DNA of 64,000 nt from Rhodospirillaceae bacterium (GTDB lineage Bacteria > Pseudomonadota > Alphaproteobacteria > Rhodospirillales > Rhodospirillaceae), in assembly GCA_947476695.1 (NCBI GenBank), contig CANJRD010000019.1, positions 1 to 64,000 of the forward strand, given 5' to 3'. The translations under genes were made by a program, and so were the position numbers. Positions 17,012-24,698 of this stretch are shown in pieces. The notes beneath the pieces were generated by a model that was not told where the DNA came from, searched no databases, and saw nothing but the letters and a program-made list of their open reading frames with translations. Every line of letters begins with the position of its first letter. Position 1 is the first letter of the stretch.

Positions 17012-18702
17012 GACGGGGTGTCCTTCGCGCTTAATCCGTCCGTTGCTCGAGCCTGGGTCGCCGCCTCGGACTTTGGCAGGCGGACCTTGAAGAACGCATC
17101 GCTGGCCGTGAGACGCCGCAACAACGCCGGCACGCGGTAGTCGTCTTTAGCGAAAGCTTCCTGGAAATAGGCCACCGCGTTCTTGTCGCCGGATTCGATC
17201 GGCCGACCGAGCGCGTAGGCATAAAGGCGGTTGACCAGACAGGTCGGCACGGCTGGGCTATCGCGCAGCGCTTTCTCCAACCCCTTCGCATCCTTGAAAG
17301 CGATGCCATCGACGTCACCGGACGCATCTATGGCCTCGCCGTTCTCCATGTTGCGCAACGCGCCCGAACCGTCGAAGTTCTCCAGACCCAGGCCAATCGG
17401 ATCGGTGATCTTGTGACATCCGGCGCAAGCCGGCGTGACGGCATGAGCCGTGAGGCGTTGCCGCGCCGTTCTATGCGGCGAGTTGGGATCGTTGAACAAT
17501 GAGAAGTCGACGTTACTCAGCGGGTCGGGAACCTTCTGGCACAACAGCACTTCACGCACCGCGCGACCGCGGATGGTCGGCGAACTGCGGCCCGGATGCG
17601 AGTTCACCGCTAGGAAACCGATCTGGGCGACCAAACCGGCGCGTGGACCGCTTTCGGCGAATTCATAAGCCGTCCAACCGCCGTCGGGACGGCCCGCGGG
17701 AATTCTGTAAATGCGCGCCAGCGCCGCCGTCACGAAGGTGTGACGCGTGATGAACAGGTCACGATAGTCAAGTTCGCGCGTCACCACATGATCTGCGATG
17801 GTGCGCAGGATCTGCTCCTTCGCATCCTCGCCGGCTTTTACGTTGAACGAGGGATAGATCACCGGATCTTTCTCAAGAGTCTCGAATTTCCGCAGATCGA
17901 GAAAGTCGGTGAAGAACGCGCGCACGCCGCCTTCGAGTTTCGGCGAAGCGACCATGCGGTCGACCTGGCGTTTTACGCCTTCCTTGGTGAACAATTCGCC
18001 CTTCGACGCCGCTGTCAGCAGCATGTCGTCCGGCATCGAGTTCCACAGCAGGAAGCTCAAACGGCTGGCGCGCGCATCGGCGTTGAGCCGAACCTCACCT
18101 TTGCGATCCGGATCGGCTTCCGTGTTCTCCATGACGAACAGGAACTTCGGGCCAACCATCATCCCGGCCAGACCGTACGCCAGGCCGTTATAGAAATTCT
18201 GCATGGAAGTCGCGACGTCATGCGCCGCGACAGTGGGCGTCTTAATCTCGTCGTCCGTCAGCGGTCGGCGATACAGCAGACGGCCAACCTGGGCGTAGAA
18301 TTTCCGCGCGCAGGCATCGTCGGCTGTCTTGGGGTCAGCCGGCGTGCAGGATATCAACGTCTCGCGGTGTTCCTCATCGACGACCTGCGCGGCGATGGAG
18401 CGGGCGAGCGTGTAGTACTGCTCGAAGCCTGACGGCGTGACCCGGGCGGTGCGTGCGCCAAGCTGGATCAATCCATCGGTCCGGGCGAGCGGATCAAAGC
18501 GGCCGCCGAAGGTGATTGTCGGCCCGAACAGATCGCCGACCGTGTTGCGGTACTGTTCCTCCGTGAGGCGACGCATTTCCGGCGTCCCGCCTTCGCTCGC
18601 CGGCTCCTTCGGCCCGCAGGCCGTCAGCGCCGCGACAGTCACAGCGACAGTCACAGCGACAGATGCGATGGTTTTAAAGTGGCGGCGCATCATCTGTTCC
18701 AT
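17008..18702 (-). CDS. DUF1592 multidomain lipoprotein with one haem-c motif, cassette A
   Basis: 564 aa. Signal peptide with lipobox (ALTAC, Cys29), so membrane-anchored. Planctomycete-type domains in order: DUF1587 (RRLTEEQYRNTVGDLFG, about 43-59), DUF1595 (FYAQVGRLLYRRPLTDDE, about 135-155), DUF1592 (RLSFLLWNSMPDD, about 212-330), DUF1588 (PGRSSPTIRGRAVREVLLCQ, about 370-450) and DUF1585 (LVNRLYAYALGRP). One CxxCH haem-attachment motif, CAGCH at 426-430, lies inside the DUF1588 block. Such proteins are always found with DUF1501/DUF1552 partners; their biochemical role is unknown. An electron-carrying role is inferred from the haem motif only. It overlaps the following DUF1552 gene by four bases. 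Confidence 0.9.
   Translation of the reverse strand: MEQMMRRHFKTIASVAVTVAVTVAALTACGPKEPASEGGTPEMRRLTEEQYRNTVGDLFGPTITFGGRFDPLARTDGLIQLGARTARVTPSGFEQYYTLARSIAAQVVDEEHRETLISCTPADPKTADDACARKFYAQVGRLLYRRPLTDDEIKTPTVAAHDVATSMQNFYNGLAYGLAGMMVGPKFLFVMENTEADPDRKGEVRLNADARASRLSFLLWNSMPDDMLLTAASKGELFTKEGVKRQVDRMVASPKLEGGVRAFFTDFLDLRKFETLEKDPVIYPSFNVKAGEDAKEQILRTIADHVVTRELDYRDLFITRHTFVTAALARIYRIPAGRPDGGWTAYEFAESGPRAGLVAQIGFLAVNSHPGRSSPTIRGRAVREVLLCQKVPDPLSNVDFSLFNDPNSPHRTARQRLTAHAVTPACAGCHKITDPIGLGLENFDGSGALRNMENGEAIDASGDVDGIAFKDAKGLEKALRDSPAVPTCLVNRLYAYALGRPIESGDKNAVAYFQEAFAKDDYRVPALLRRLTASDAFFKVRLPKSEAATQARATDGLSAKDTPS
18632..18660. repeat. 12-base tandem repeat inside a signal peptide
   Basis: The unit GCGACAGTCACA occurs at 18632-18643 and 18644-18655, with GCGAC again at 18656-18660. 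It encodes VTVA repeats in the hydrophobic core of the DUF1592 lipoprotein signal, so slippage would change signal length in steps of four residues without breaking the frame. Confidence 0.7.
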
Positions 18703-18728
18703 GCGACATAAGCCGTGTTGAGAGCGAT

Positions 18729-19223
18729 TTAGGTCGTCGGCGCTTTGGGGCGCTGACGTTGGAGCTGCCCGCGAATTTCACCGACCGGAAATTTGCTGGT
18801 GCGGATCTGCACGTACATGCGGCCCACGAGCAGGTACTCGAGCTGGCCTTCGGTCAAGGTCGCAGAACCCTGAATGGGGCTCTTCAAGTCCGATGCGGGG
18901 ATGTCGATCAACACTCCCGCCTCGCCGCCTGGCGTTTGCGGGCCATGAAACCCAGCACCGATGACCGGCGTACTGAGATTTCTGTAGGTGAGTTTCCACG
19001 AGAATTTCAGCGTCGCGCGTTCGAGCACGCATTCCAAATGCCCGACGCCGGGACTATCGGTGACAGCACTTTCCTCTTCCGCCGAAAGATCGGCGATGAA
19101 GACAATCGGCGGACCTTTGGTGTCTTCAGTCTCCGCCTGTTCGTGTTTCGTCGGTTCCGCGGCGCGTATTGGCGCATGCCCGGCGAGAACGATCAGCGAC
19201 GCTAAGATCAAGCTACGCAACAC
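18729..19223 (-). CDS. Secreted CHRD-domain protein, cassette A
   Basis: 164 aa from a GTG at 19223, which has AAAAGGA upstream and begins a Sec signal (VLRSLILASLIVLAGHAPIRAA). A larger frame to 19394 overlaps the upstream gene and is less likely. One CHRD domain (named after chordin; function in bacteria unknown): FIADLSAEEESAVTDSPGVG, FSWKLTYRNLSTPVIGAGFHGP, then YVQIRTSKFPVGEIRGQL. Paralogues: cassette C (58214) and a lone gene (62621). Here it lies second, after the head gene; in cassette C it is last, so it is a mobile part of the set. No Cys at the maturation site apart from none seen, so soluble. Confidence 0.85.
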   Translation of the reverse strand: MLRSLILASLIVLAGHAPIRAAEPTKHEQAETEDTKGPPIVFIADLSAEEESAVTDSPGVGHLECVLERATLKFSWKLTYRNLSTPVIGAGFHGPQTPGGEAGVLIDIPASDLKSPIQGSATLTEGQLEYLLVGRMYVQIRTSKFPVGEIRGQLQRQRPKAPTT

Positions 19224-19237
19224 GGGTACGGTCCTTT

Positions 19238-20356
19238 TCAACGAGACGCCTGACGTCGTTCTTTCTGCGGATGCTGAACAAAGGCAGCGTAGGCTTTGAT
19301 CTTGAAGGCTGACGACAACATGGTGCATTCGCCCGTCTTGGGATCGGGATACCCGTCCGCCAACTGATGCGCGGCGACGTACATGGCCGGACAACTGACC
19401 TGTGCGGTTTGCAGCACTTGGCCCACGCTTCCCATGGCGTACATGAAGCGCTCGACATCGTAATAACCGGTCAGCATGCCTGTCGCGGTGTTGCCGTCGG
19501 CCGCGATCTCCAAACGCAGCGCCATGTCCTTAATCACCGGATGCATGAACGCGTTGTTGCCGTAGAACGGCAACTTTACGTCGCCACGGTCCGTCGTCAG
19601 GACGCCGTCCTTGATCTTGCCTTTAAGGGAGTCGGCATAGCGCGGCTTGCCGTTGTAAGTCTCGATCCGATAGGTCGAGAACGGCAGCGGCTGACCGGTG
19701 CCGTCAATCGTGTATTGATCGATCGAGCGATAGAACGTGACGGTGACGTCATCCGAATTGCGTGGGTCGGTCACACCGGTGACTTCGACCAGGATCATGC
19801 CGTGCCCGGCCGTACCGCGCTCTTCGTTGGCATGCAATTCGACCATGCCACTCTTGCGCCAGCCGAAGGTACAGCCGACCAGACGCGCCATCTGGTTATC
19901 GATGCCGGTCTTGCCGTCCGGTGACGTATACTTGTCGTGCTTACAGGTCTTGGCGGTCGCATGGCCATCGGTCGTGCCGTCGAGGTTGTCACCGTAGCCG
20001 ATCTTGCCCTCCGCCACGCGCAGCGGCGGATCTTTGATCAGTGTCGGATTCATGCAGATGTCTTCGCCGTTGGGGCCGCGCCCCATGACCTCCCAATAGC
20101 GCCGCGATGCGCGTTCGAGACCATTCCCGGTAATCCGGGCGCGTAGGTCCTTCGGCTGACTACGCCACCAGAACTCGTCATTGCCGATGTTGAGGCCTTC
20201 AGGGCATTCGTCCATGAACTTGGATTCATGGATCGCGGTGAACCAATCCCGGATGACGAAACCGAGGGTGCCGGGCGCATGGGCCACGGCAGGCGCTGTA
20301 AGGCCGGCCCAGAAGCCGGCGATACCGAGGACGATTGCGACGTGGCGCATCGGCAT
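19238..20356 (-). CDS. Secreted protein of no recognised family, first gene of cassette A
   Basis: 372 aa from the ATG at 20356, preceded by GGGAGGG; Sec signal ends APAVAHA. No known family is recognised. The protein has paralogues at 52951 (cassette C, clearly similar) and 39758 (cassette B, more diverged). Shared landmarks: FVIRDWFTAIHESKF, a DECPEGLN motif with Cys, a Cys-containing RLVGCTFGWRK block preceded by GIDNQM, MILVEVTGV, LTTDRGDVKLPFYG, and DGYPDPKTGECTMLS near the C-terminus. Always the first gene, always followed by DUF1592 or CHRD-DUF1592. Calling it a substrate-binding or structural component is inference from position and secretion. Six or so conserved Cys suggest disulfides. 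Confidence 0.85.
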   Translation of the reverse strand: MPMRHVAIVLGIAGFWAGLTAPAVAHAPGTLGFVIRDWFTAIHESKFMDECPEGLNIGNDEFWWRSQPKDLRARITGNGLERASRRYWEVMGRGPNGEDICMNPTLIKDPPLRVAEGKIGYGDNLDGTTDGHATAKTCKHDKYTSPDGKTGIDNQMARLVGCTFGWRKSGMVELHANEERGTAGHGMILVEVTGVTDPRNSDDVTVTFYRSIDQYTIDGTGQPLPFSTYRIETYNGKPRYADSLKGKIKDGVLTTDRGDVKLPFYGNNAFMHPVIKDMALRLEIAADGNTATGMLTGYYDVERFMYAMGSVGQVLQTAQVSCPAMYVAAHQLADGYPDPKTGECTMLSSAFKIKAYAAFVQHPQKERRQASR

Positions 20357-20695
20357 GATCGAATTCCCTCCCGCCACCGTGGTGGCCCAGCGTCCTCACG
20401 CTGCGACATGCCTGAAGAGTATACACAGCCCGCATTGTAACGGATTGGCAAAACAGCCGGCCCGACACCTGATGTCCGTCAAATGGACCCTGATGTCGGG
20501 GCGTTTGTGCAGCGCTGACCGCGTCTCACGGAGCGAACCGCCCGGTCCGGGGCCGGCCGGCCCGCCGGACGGTGCCTAGCCCGGCCGCGTTCATCTCTGC
20601 TACCTTTGGCTACCGGTACTATTGGGCTTCCGTTGGCGGACCCGCATTCAGGCGACCGCGCCAATCGAGGCTTCGCAAAAGGGGGATTTTTGCCT
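20357..20695. other. Shared upstream region of cassette A and the BBE oxidase gene
   Basis: 339 bases without a gene. They contain the promoters of two divergent units. Visible elements are TATACT on the minus strand (20418-20423), a possible -10 for cassette A, and an inverted repeat CCCGACA (20461-20467)/TGTCGGG (20494-20500) 26 bases apart; CCTGATGTC occurs twice in and beside it. Nothing decisive. Confidence 0.4.
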
Positions 20696-22210
20696 ATGCC
20701 GACACCGAGCACGTTTGCGCGTTTTGATCGCCGTATGCTGCTGCGGGGCGCACTGGCCGTCACCGCTGCCTCTTGGGTACCGCGCCGCAGCTACGCCGCC
20801 GATGCGGTAAGCAGCACCGGCGAGACCGTAATGCTAAGCGATGCGGCCATTGCGGATTTGCAGAAGAGCATCAAGGGCAGCCTCGTCCTGCCCTCGAACC
20901 CCGAATACGACACGGCGCGTCGGGTTTGGTCGCCGAACGTCAATAAGTACCCGGCCCTGATCGCCAAGGTGACGTCGGTCGAGGATATTCAGGCCACGAT
21001 CCAATTTGCGCGCAGGCACAACCTGCTGACCGCGGTGAAGTGCGGCGGCCACGAATACAACGGCCACGGCATGGCCGATAAGGGTCTGACGATCGATCTG
21101 GGCGGCTTCGGCGGCGTGCAGGTCGACAAGACCAAGAAGCTCGCCTTCGTTAACGGCGGGGCGATGCTCGGCGAACTCGACGAAGCCACGATCCCGAGCA
21201 ATCTCGCGGTCACAAACGGCACGGCGAACCACACCGGTATCGGCGGACTGGCGACCGGCCTGGGTCAGGGGCGCCTGTCGCGCGTACTCGGGTACACCAT
21301 CGACAACCTCCGCAGCATTGAACTCATCACCCCGGAGGGGAAGCTGGTTCGTGCGAACGCGAAGGAAAATCCGGATTTGTTCTGGGCGGTGCGCGGTGGC
21401 GGCGGCAACTTCGGCATCGTGACGAAGTTCGAGCTCCAACTGCACGAGATCGATCCGAACAACCTGACGAGCTTCGGCTACACCTTCCCGGTGGCCAAGG
21501 CGAAGGACGTGCTGAAGTACTACTTCGAGATGGCCGACAAAGTGCCCAACGAGATGGCTCTATCCAGCGGCGTCACCACGGCCGAGAACGGCGAGATCAG
21601 CGTATCCTTCAACGGTAACTTCTGGGGTTCGCCGGAAGAAGCCCAGAAGTTACTCGCCGGCATCGACCGCTTCGGCGAGCCGACGCGTAAGCGCTTCGAC
21701 AAGGCCGACTACCTGAAGGTTCAGTCGGCCGGCGCGGGACCGAAGCTGTCCACGCGCACGCTATACATGCACTCCGGCTTCTTCGACAAAGTCGATTCAA
21801 AGATCCCGGATGTCGTTGTGGATCGCCTGACCAAGGCTCCGATGCCCCGCGCCGGCATCCGATTCAGCCAACAGGCGGGTGCAGCGTCCAAGGTCGCCGC
21901 GAACGCAACGGCTTATCCGTACCGCAAGGTCCTGCATCAGTGCGCCGCCGACGGCAACTGGCTGGACCCGAAGGACGGTCCGGCGCTACGCCAATACGCC
22001 AATGAAAGCTGGGACCTGTTGAAGCCGATGAGCAACGGGGGCTTCTACATCAACTATTACTGCGATCCGACCGAAGACGACATGAAGCGCGCCTACGGCG
22101 CCAATTACGAGAAGCTGTCGGAAGTGAAGGCCAAGTACGACCCGACAAACTTCATGAAGCTCAACTTCAACATCAAGCCGAAGGGCAGCAACAAGCGCGC
22201 TTCGCGATAA
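20696..22210 (+). CDS. Tat-exported FAD-linked oxidase (berberine-bridge-enzyme type)
   Basis: 504 aa; start at 20696 with a twin-arginine signal (DRRMLLRGALAV, cleavage near RRSYA). FAD_binding_4 domain from about 60 to 230 and a C-terminal BBE domain (YYCDPTEDDMKRAYG, KYDPTNFMKLNFNIKP). The covalent-FAD His is likely that in KCGGHEYNGHG (about 119); the second attachment residue of bicovalent enzymes, a Cys in G-x-C-x-x-V-G-x-G-G, is replaced in GTANHTGIGGL, so FAD should be linked once at most. Likely reaction: oxidation of an alcohol, sugar or aromatic substrate with transfer of electrons to O2 or a periplasmic acceptor. It is divergent from cassette A and followed by a terminator. Exported location known from the signal only. 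Confidence 0.88.
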   Translation: MPTPSTFARFDRRMLLRGALAVTAASWVPRRSYAADAVSSTGETVMLSDAAIADLQKSIKGSLVLPSNPEYDTARRVWSPNVNKYPALIAKVTSVEDIQATIQFARRHNLLTAVKCGGHEYNGHGMADKGLTIDLGGFGGVQVDKTKKLAFVNGGAMLGELDEATIPSNLAVTNGTANHTGIGGLATGLGQGRLSRVLGYTIDNLRSIELITPEGKLVRANAKENPDLFWAVRGGGGNFGIVTKFELQLHEIDPNNLTSFGYTFPVAKAKDVLKYYFEMADKVPNEMALSSGVTTAENGEISVSFNGNFWGSPEEAQKLLAGIDRFGEPTRKRFDKADYLKVQSAGAGPKLSTRTLYMHSGFFDKVDSKIPDVVVDRLTKAPMPRAGIRFSQQAGAASKVAANATAYPYRKVLHQCAADGNWLDPKDGPALRQYANESWDLLKPMSNGGFYINYYCDPTEDDMKRAYGANYEKLSEVKAKYDPTNFMKLNFNIKPKGSNKRASR

Positions 22211-22225
22211 CGCAGATTCGAACGC

Positions 22226-22260
22226 AAAACGGGCGGCCCTCAACAGGCCGCCCGTTTTCA
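22226..22260. terminator. Bidirectional terminator
   Basis: AAACGGGCGGCC (22227-22238) pairs with GGCCGCCCGTTT (22246-22257), with T residues on both strands. It lies between the convergent BBE oxidase and cytochrome c genes. Confidence 0.88.
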
Positions 22261-22282
22261 TTTATTCACCGCTCAGAGATGC

Positions 22283-22645
22283 CTATAGCGTCGGCTTGAG
22301 ATCCTTCAGCGCCGGAATGGCGTCCGGTGACTTTGCCGCCAAAACCGACGCGAGATACGCTGCGATGTCGGCAACGTCGCGATCGTTCAGCACGTCCGCG
22401 CTGTAGGCTGGCATCCGCGTGCCGGACGAACGGATGAACTGCGCGATGCCTTCAGCTGGCATCGGCTTGGGCGTCAGCCGCGTGGCCGAACCACTTCCCT
22501 GACCTTGCGTGCCATGACAGTGATAGCAACCGGATGTCATGAAAAGCGTCCGCCCCCGCGTCACGGATGCGCCCTTATCCGCCGCGCTTACCTGGCCGGC
22601 TATCGTCAGAAGGATGGCTGTCGATAAGATGGCGATACGATTCAT
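22283..22645 (-). CDS. Periplasmic c-type cytochrome (single haem)
   Basis: 120 aa; Sec signal (1-21, QVSA|A). Class I cytochrome c fold: haem motif CYHCH at 40-44, axial Met in TRMPAYS (Met78), last helix DRDVADIAAYLASVL. A short, soluble electron carrier. It starts 12 bp after the stop of the ThDP enzyme gene, so the two are co-transcribed and the cytochrome may take electrons from that enzyme or from the exported flavoenzymes nearby (inference). Confidence 0.9.
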   Translation of the reverse strand: MNRIAILSTAILLTIAGQVSAADKGASVTRGRTLFMTSGCYHCHGTQGQGSGSATRLTPKPMPAEGIAQFIRSSGTRMPAYSADVLNDRDVADIAAYLASVLAAKSPDAIPALKDLKPTL

Positions 22646-22657
22646 AGGTCCCCTCCC

Positions 22658-24619
22658 TCAGCGCGTTTGCGTGACAACGTCAACCAGGGCCGGCTCGCCC
22701 CGCTTAACAACCTCGACCGCACGTTTGAGCGCGGACGCGAGTTGCGCCGGATCGGTGATCGGCCCCGCCGACCAGACCCCCATACCCTGCGCCAGCTTGG
22801 CGTAGTCGATGGCGGGATCGTTGATCTCGGTACCGATCTTGGGGGTATCGATGCCGCGGTTGCGCTTATTGGCGATACCTTGCACCAACATCGTCTCCGC
22901 GCCGTAGCCGCGATTGTTGTGCATGACCGTCAACAGCGGAATGCGGTGATGCGCCGCAGTCCACAGTGCACCATTGGCGTACATGAAGTCGCCATCGCAC
23001 TGGATGTTGACCGAGAACCGCCCCAGCGCCTTGTTCGCGAGCGCCGCGCCGACCGCTGCCGGAAGACCGTAGCCGACACCGCCACCGGCGCCGTAACCCA
23101 GGTATTGGTAGTGCTTGTCGAAGTTCCAAAGCCGGTGCGGCCAGCTGCTGACAAAGGTCTCCGATGCGCCGACCGAGACCAAGGCCCAATCCTCATTCTT
23201 GATGGCTTGCCACAAATCCATGCACATGCGCGATGTGGACACGGGACTTGCGTCCCACCCAAACACCGCGGCCTGACGTGATTCCTCATAGGCTTGGGCG
23301 TGGGCTTTGCGGAACGGTTCGATCCGCGCGGCGAGCGCGGCCTTGCGCTCATTCGAAAGCGCCGAACGCACCGCCTCGATCAGCGCAGGCAGCGTCGCCT
23401 CGCCATCGGCGGCGATCGAAAGGTCAACCGCCGGATAGCGCTGGAAGTCCTGGTAGTTAGATTTCATGTAGAGGTCGTTGACCCCGATGGTGATCAGCTT
23501 AGTGCCTGGCTTCACCGTCGGCGTGGCAGGCTTGCCATTGCGACCTAGAAGATTGACCACCCCCCAGAAATCCGTCACCTCGAAACCGATCACCAAATCG
23601 GCCTGCGCGATGAGGCGCCGGCCTTGCGTGGTTTGGCAGAGGTAATGCGTCGTCGGGAAGTTCTGGCGGCTGCCCTGATCGATGACCGGCGCATTCACCA
23701 GCTCGGCCAATTGTAACAACGCCGCATGTCCGGCTGCCGTCCGCACGAGACGATCCGCAATGATCACTGGCCGCTCGGCCGCCACGAGCAGCCGCGCGGT
23801 TTCACGTAAGGCGCCCGCCTCGCCTTGCGGCAGAATCGTCGGCGAATACTTCGGGATGCGCAGGGCGGCGCGGTCGAACTCCGTCTCCTGAAGTTCAGTA
23901 TCCATCGAGATGGCGACCGGCTCCATCGGCGGCGTGTTGGCGATCTTGTAGCCATGCACCATCGATTCCGCGAAGCCCTGCAGCGTCGTCGGCTGATCGT
24001 CCCACTTGACGAAGTCCCGGACCAGGCCAACCGGGTCTTGCGCCGAATGGCGCCAGGCATTCCCGCTCTCGCGTTGGGTCAGATCGAGCGTATTGCCGAG
24101 CATGGTCATGATCGGAACGCGATCGCACCAGGCGTTGTAGAGGCCCATCGCCGCGTGCTGCAGCCCAACCGTGCCATGGCACATAATCGCCGCGGTCTTG
24201 CCCGAGGCTTTGTAGTAGCCGTTGGCCATCGCGGCCGACGACTCTTCGTGCATGCAGGTAATGAATTCCGGCATCTTGTTGCGTCCGTAATTCACGATGG
24301 ACTCGTGAATGGCACGGAAGCTGGAACCCGGGTTGGAGAAGACGAACGGGATATCCAGCGACTTCATGACATCGACCATGAAGTCGGATGCGAAATACGT
24401 CTGCGCCGTATGCGCGCGTTCTTCGGGTTTGCGGTCAAACTCTGCCGCGCGCTGCGCCGCCGACGGCGGCATCGGGGAACCGCGCTCGGCCGCGGCACCC
24501 GTGGCTGGCTCGGCCGCTTCGGCGACGGCGACAGGCACTGTTGCCGCCGCGCCCGCCACCACGACATTAGAAAGGAAATTACGGCGGTTGACCGTCGCCG
24601 ACGACTTCGTGCGTTTCAC
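22658..24619 (-). CDS. Tat-exported thiamine-diphosphate enzyme (acetolactate synthase/decarboxylase family)
   Basis: 653 aa from a GTG at 24619 that has GGGAAGGGA upstream. The N-terminus is a twin-arginine signal (VNRRNFLSNVVVAG...). Three-domain ThDP fold: PYR domain with catalytic Glu in CMHEESSAAMANG, a central domain about 250-400, and the PP domain with the cofactor motif (CDGDFMYANGALW...HNNRGYG, about 525-560). Relatives are acetolactate synthase, benzoylformate decarboxylase and oxalyl-CoA decarboxylase, almost all cytosolic. An exported member next to a cytochrome c gene is unusual and suggests a 2-oxoacid or aldehyde is handled in the periplasm (inference). No FAD site can be claimed by eye. 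Its transcript starts just after the receptor terminator-like hairpin at 24647-24676. Confidence 0.88.
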   Translation of the reverse strand: MKRTKSSATVNRRNFLSNVVVAGAAATVPVAVAEAAEPATGAAAERGSPMPPSAAQRAAEFDRKPEERAHTAQTYFASDFMVDVMKSLDIPFVFSNPGSSFRAIHESIVNYGRNKMPEFITCMHEESSAAMANGYYKASGKTAAIMCHGTVGLQHAAMGLYNAWCDRVPIMTMLGNTLDLTQRESGNAWRHSAQDPVGLVRDFVKWDDQPTTLQGFAESMVHGYKIANTPPMEPVAISMDTELQETEFDRAALRIPKYSPTILPQGEAGALRETARLLVAAERPVIIADRLVRTAAGHAALLQLAELVNAPVIDQGSRQNFPTTHYLCQTTQGRRLIAQADLVIGFEVTDFWGVVNLLGRNGKPATPTVKPGTKLITIGVNDLYMKSNYQDFQRYPAVDLSIAADGEATLPALIEAVRSALSNERKAALAARIEPFRKAHAQAYEESRQAAVFGWDASPVSTSRMCMDLWQAIKNEDWALVSVGASETFVSSWPHRLWNFDKHYQYLGYGAGGGVGYGLPAAVGAALANKALGRFSVNIQCDGDFMYANGALWTAAHHRIPLLTVMHNNRGYGAETMLVQGIANKRNRGIDTPKIGTEINDPAIDYAKLAQGMGVWSAGPITDPAQLASALKRAVEVVKRGEPALVDVVTQTR

Positions 24620-24640
24620 GTGCGCATCCCTTCCCGCTCA

Positions 24641-24676
24641 AGAGAAGTCGCCCGGAGACAGGTGTCTCCAGGCGAC
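24641..24676 (-). terminator. Hairpin between TonB receptor and ThDP enzyme genes
   Basis: GTCGCCCGGAGAC (24647-24659) pairs with GTCTCCAGGCGAC (24664-24676), 12 of 13 pairs, followed on the minus strand by TTCTCT. It probably ends the receptor transcript. Only about 20 bases remain to the ThDP start, so it could also act as an attenuator letting some read-through into that operon. Confidence 0.6.
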
Positions 24677-24698
24677 CGCAGCAACAATGGTTCGCTGC

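Noticed and set aside
15626-17140. Plus-strand open frame of 504 codons opposite DUF1552
   Set aside because: Same antisense artefact; an equivalent frame is seen opposite the cassette C copy (55635-56978), which follows from the homology of the sense genes.
20461-20500. Inverted repeat CCCGACA/TGTCGGG in the BBE/cassette A divergent region
   Set aside because: Arms are 26 bases apart and no match with other upstream regions was found; kept only as a note in the intergenic entry.
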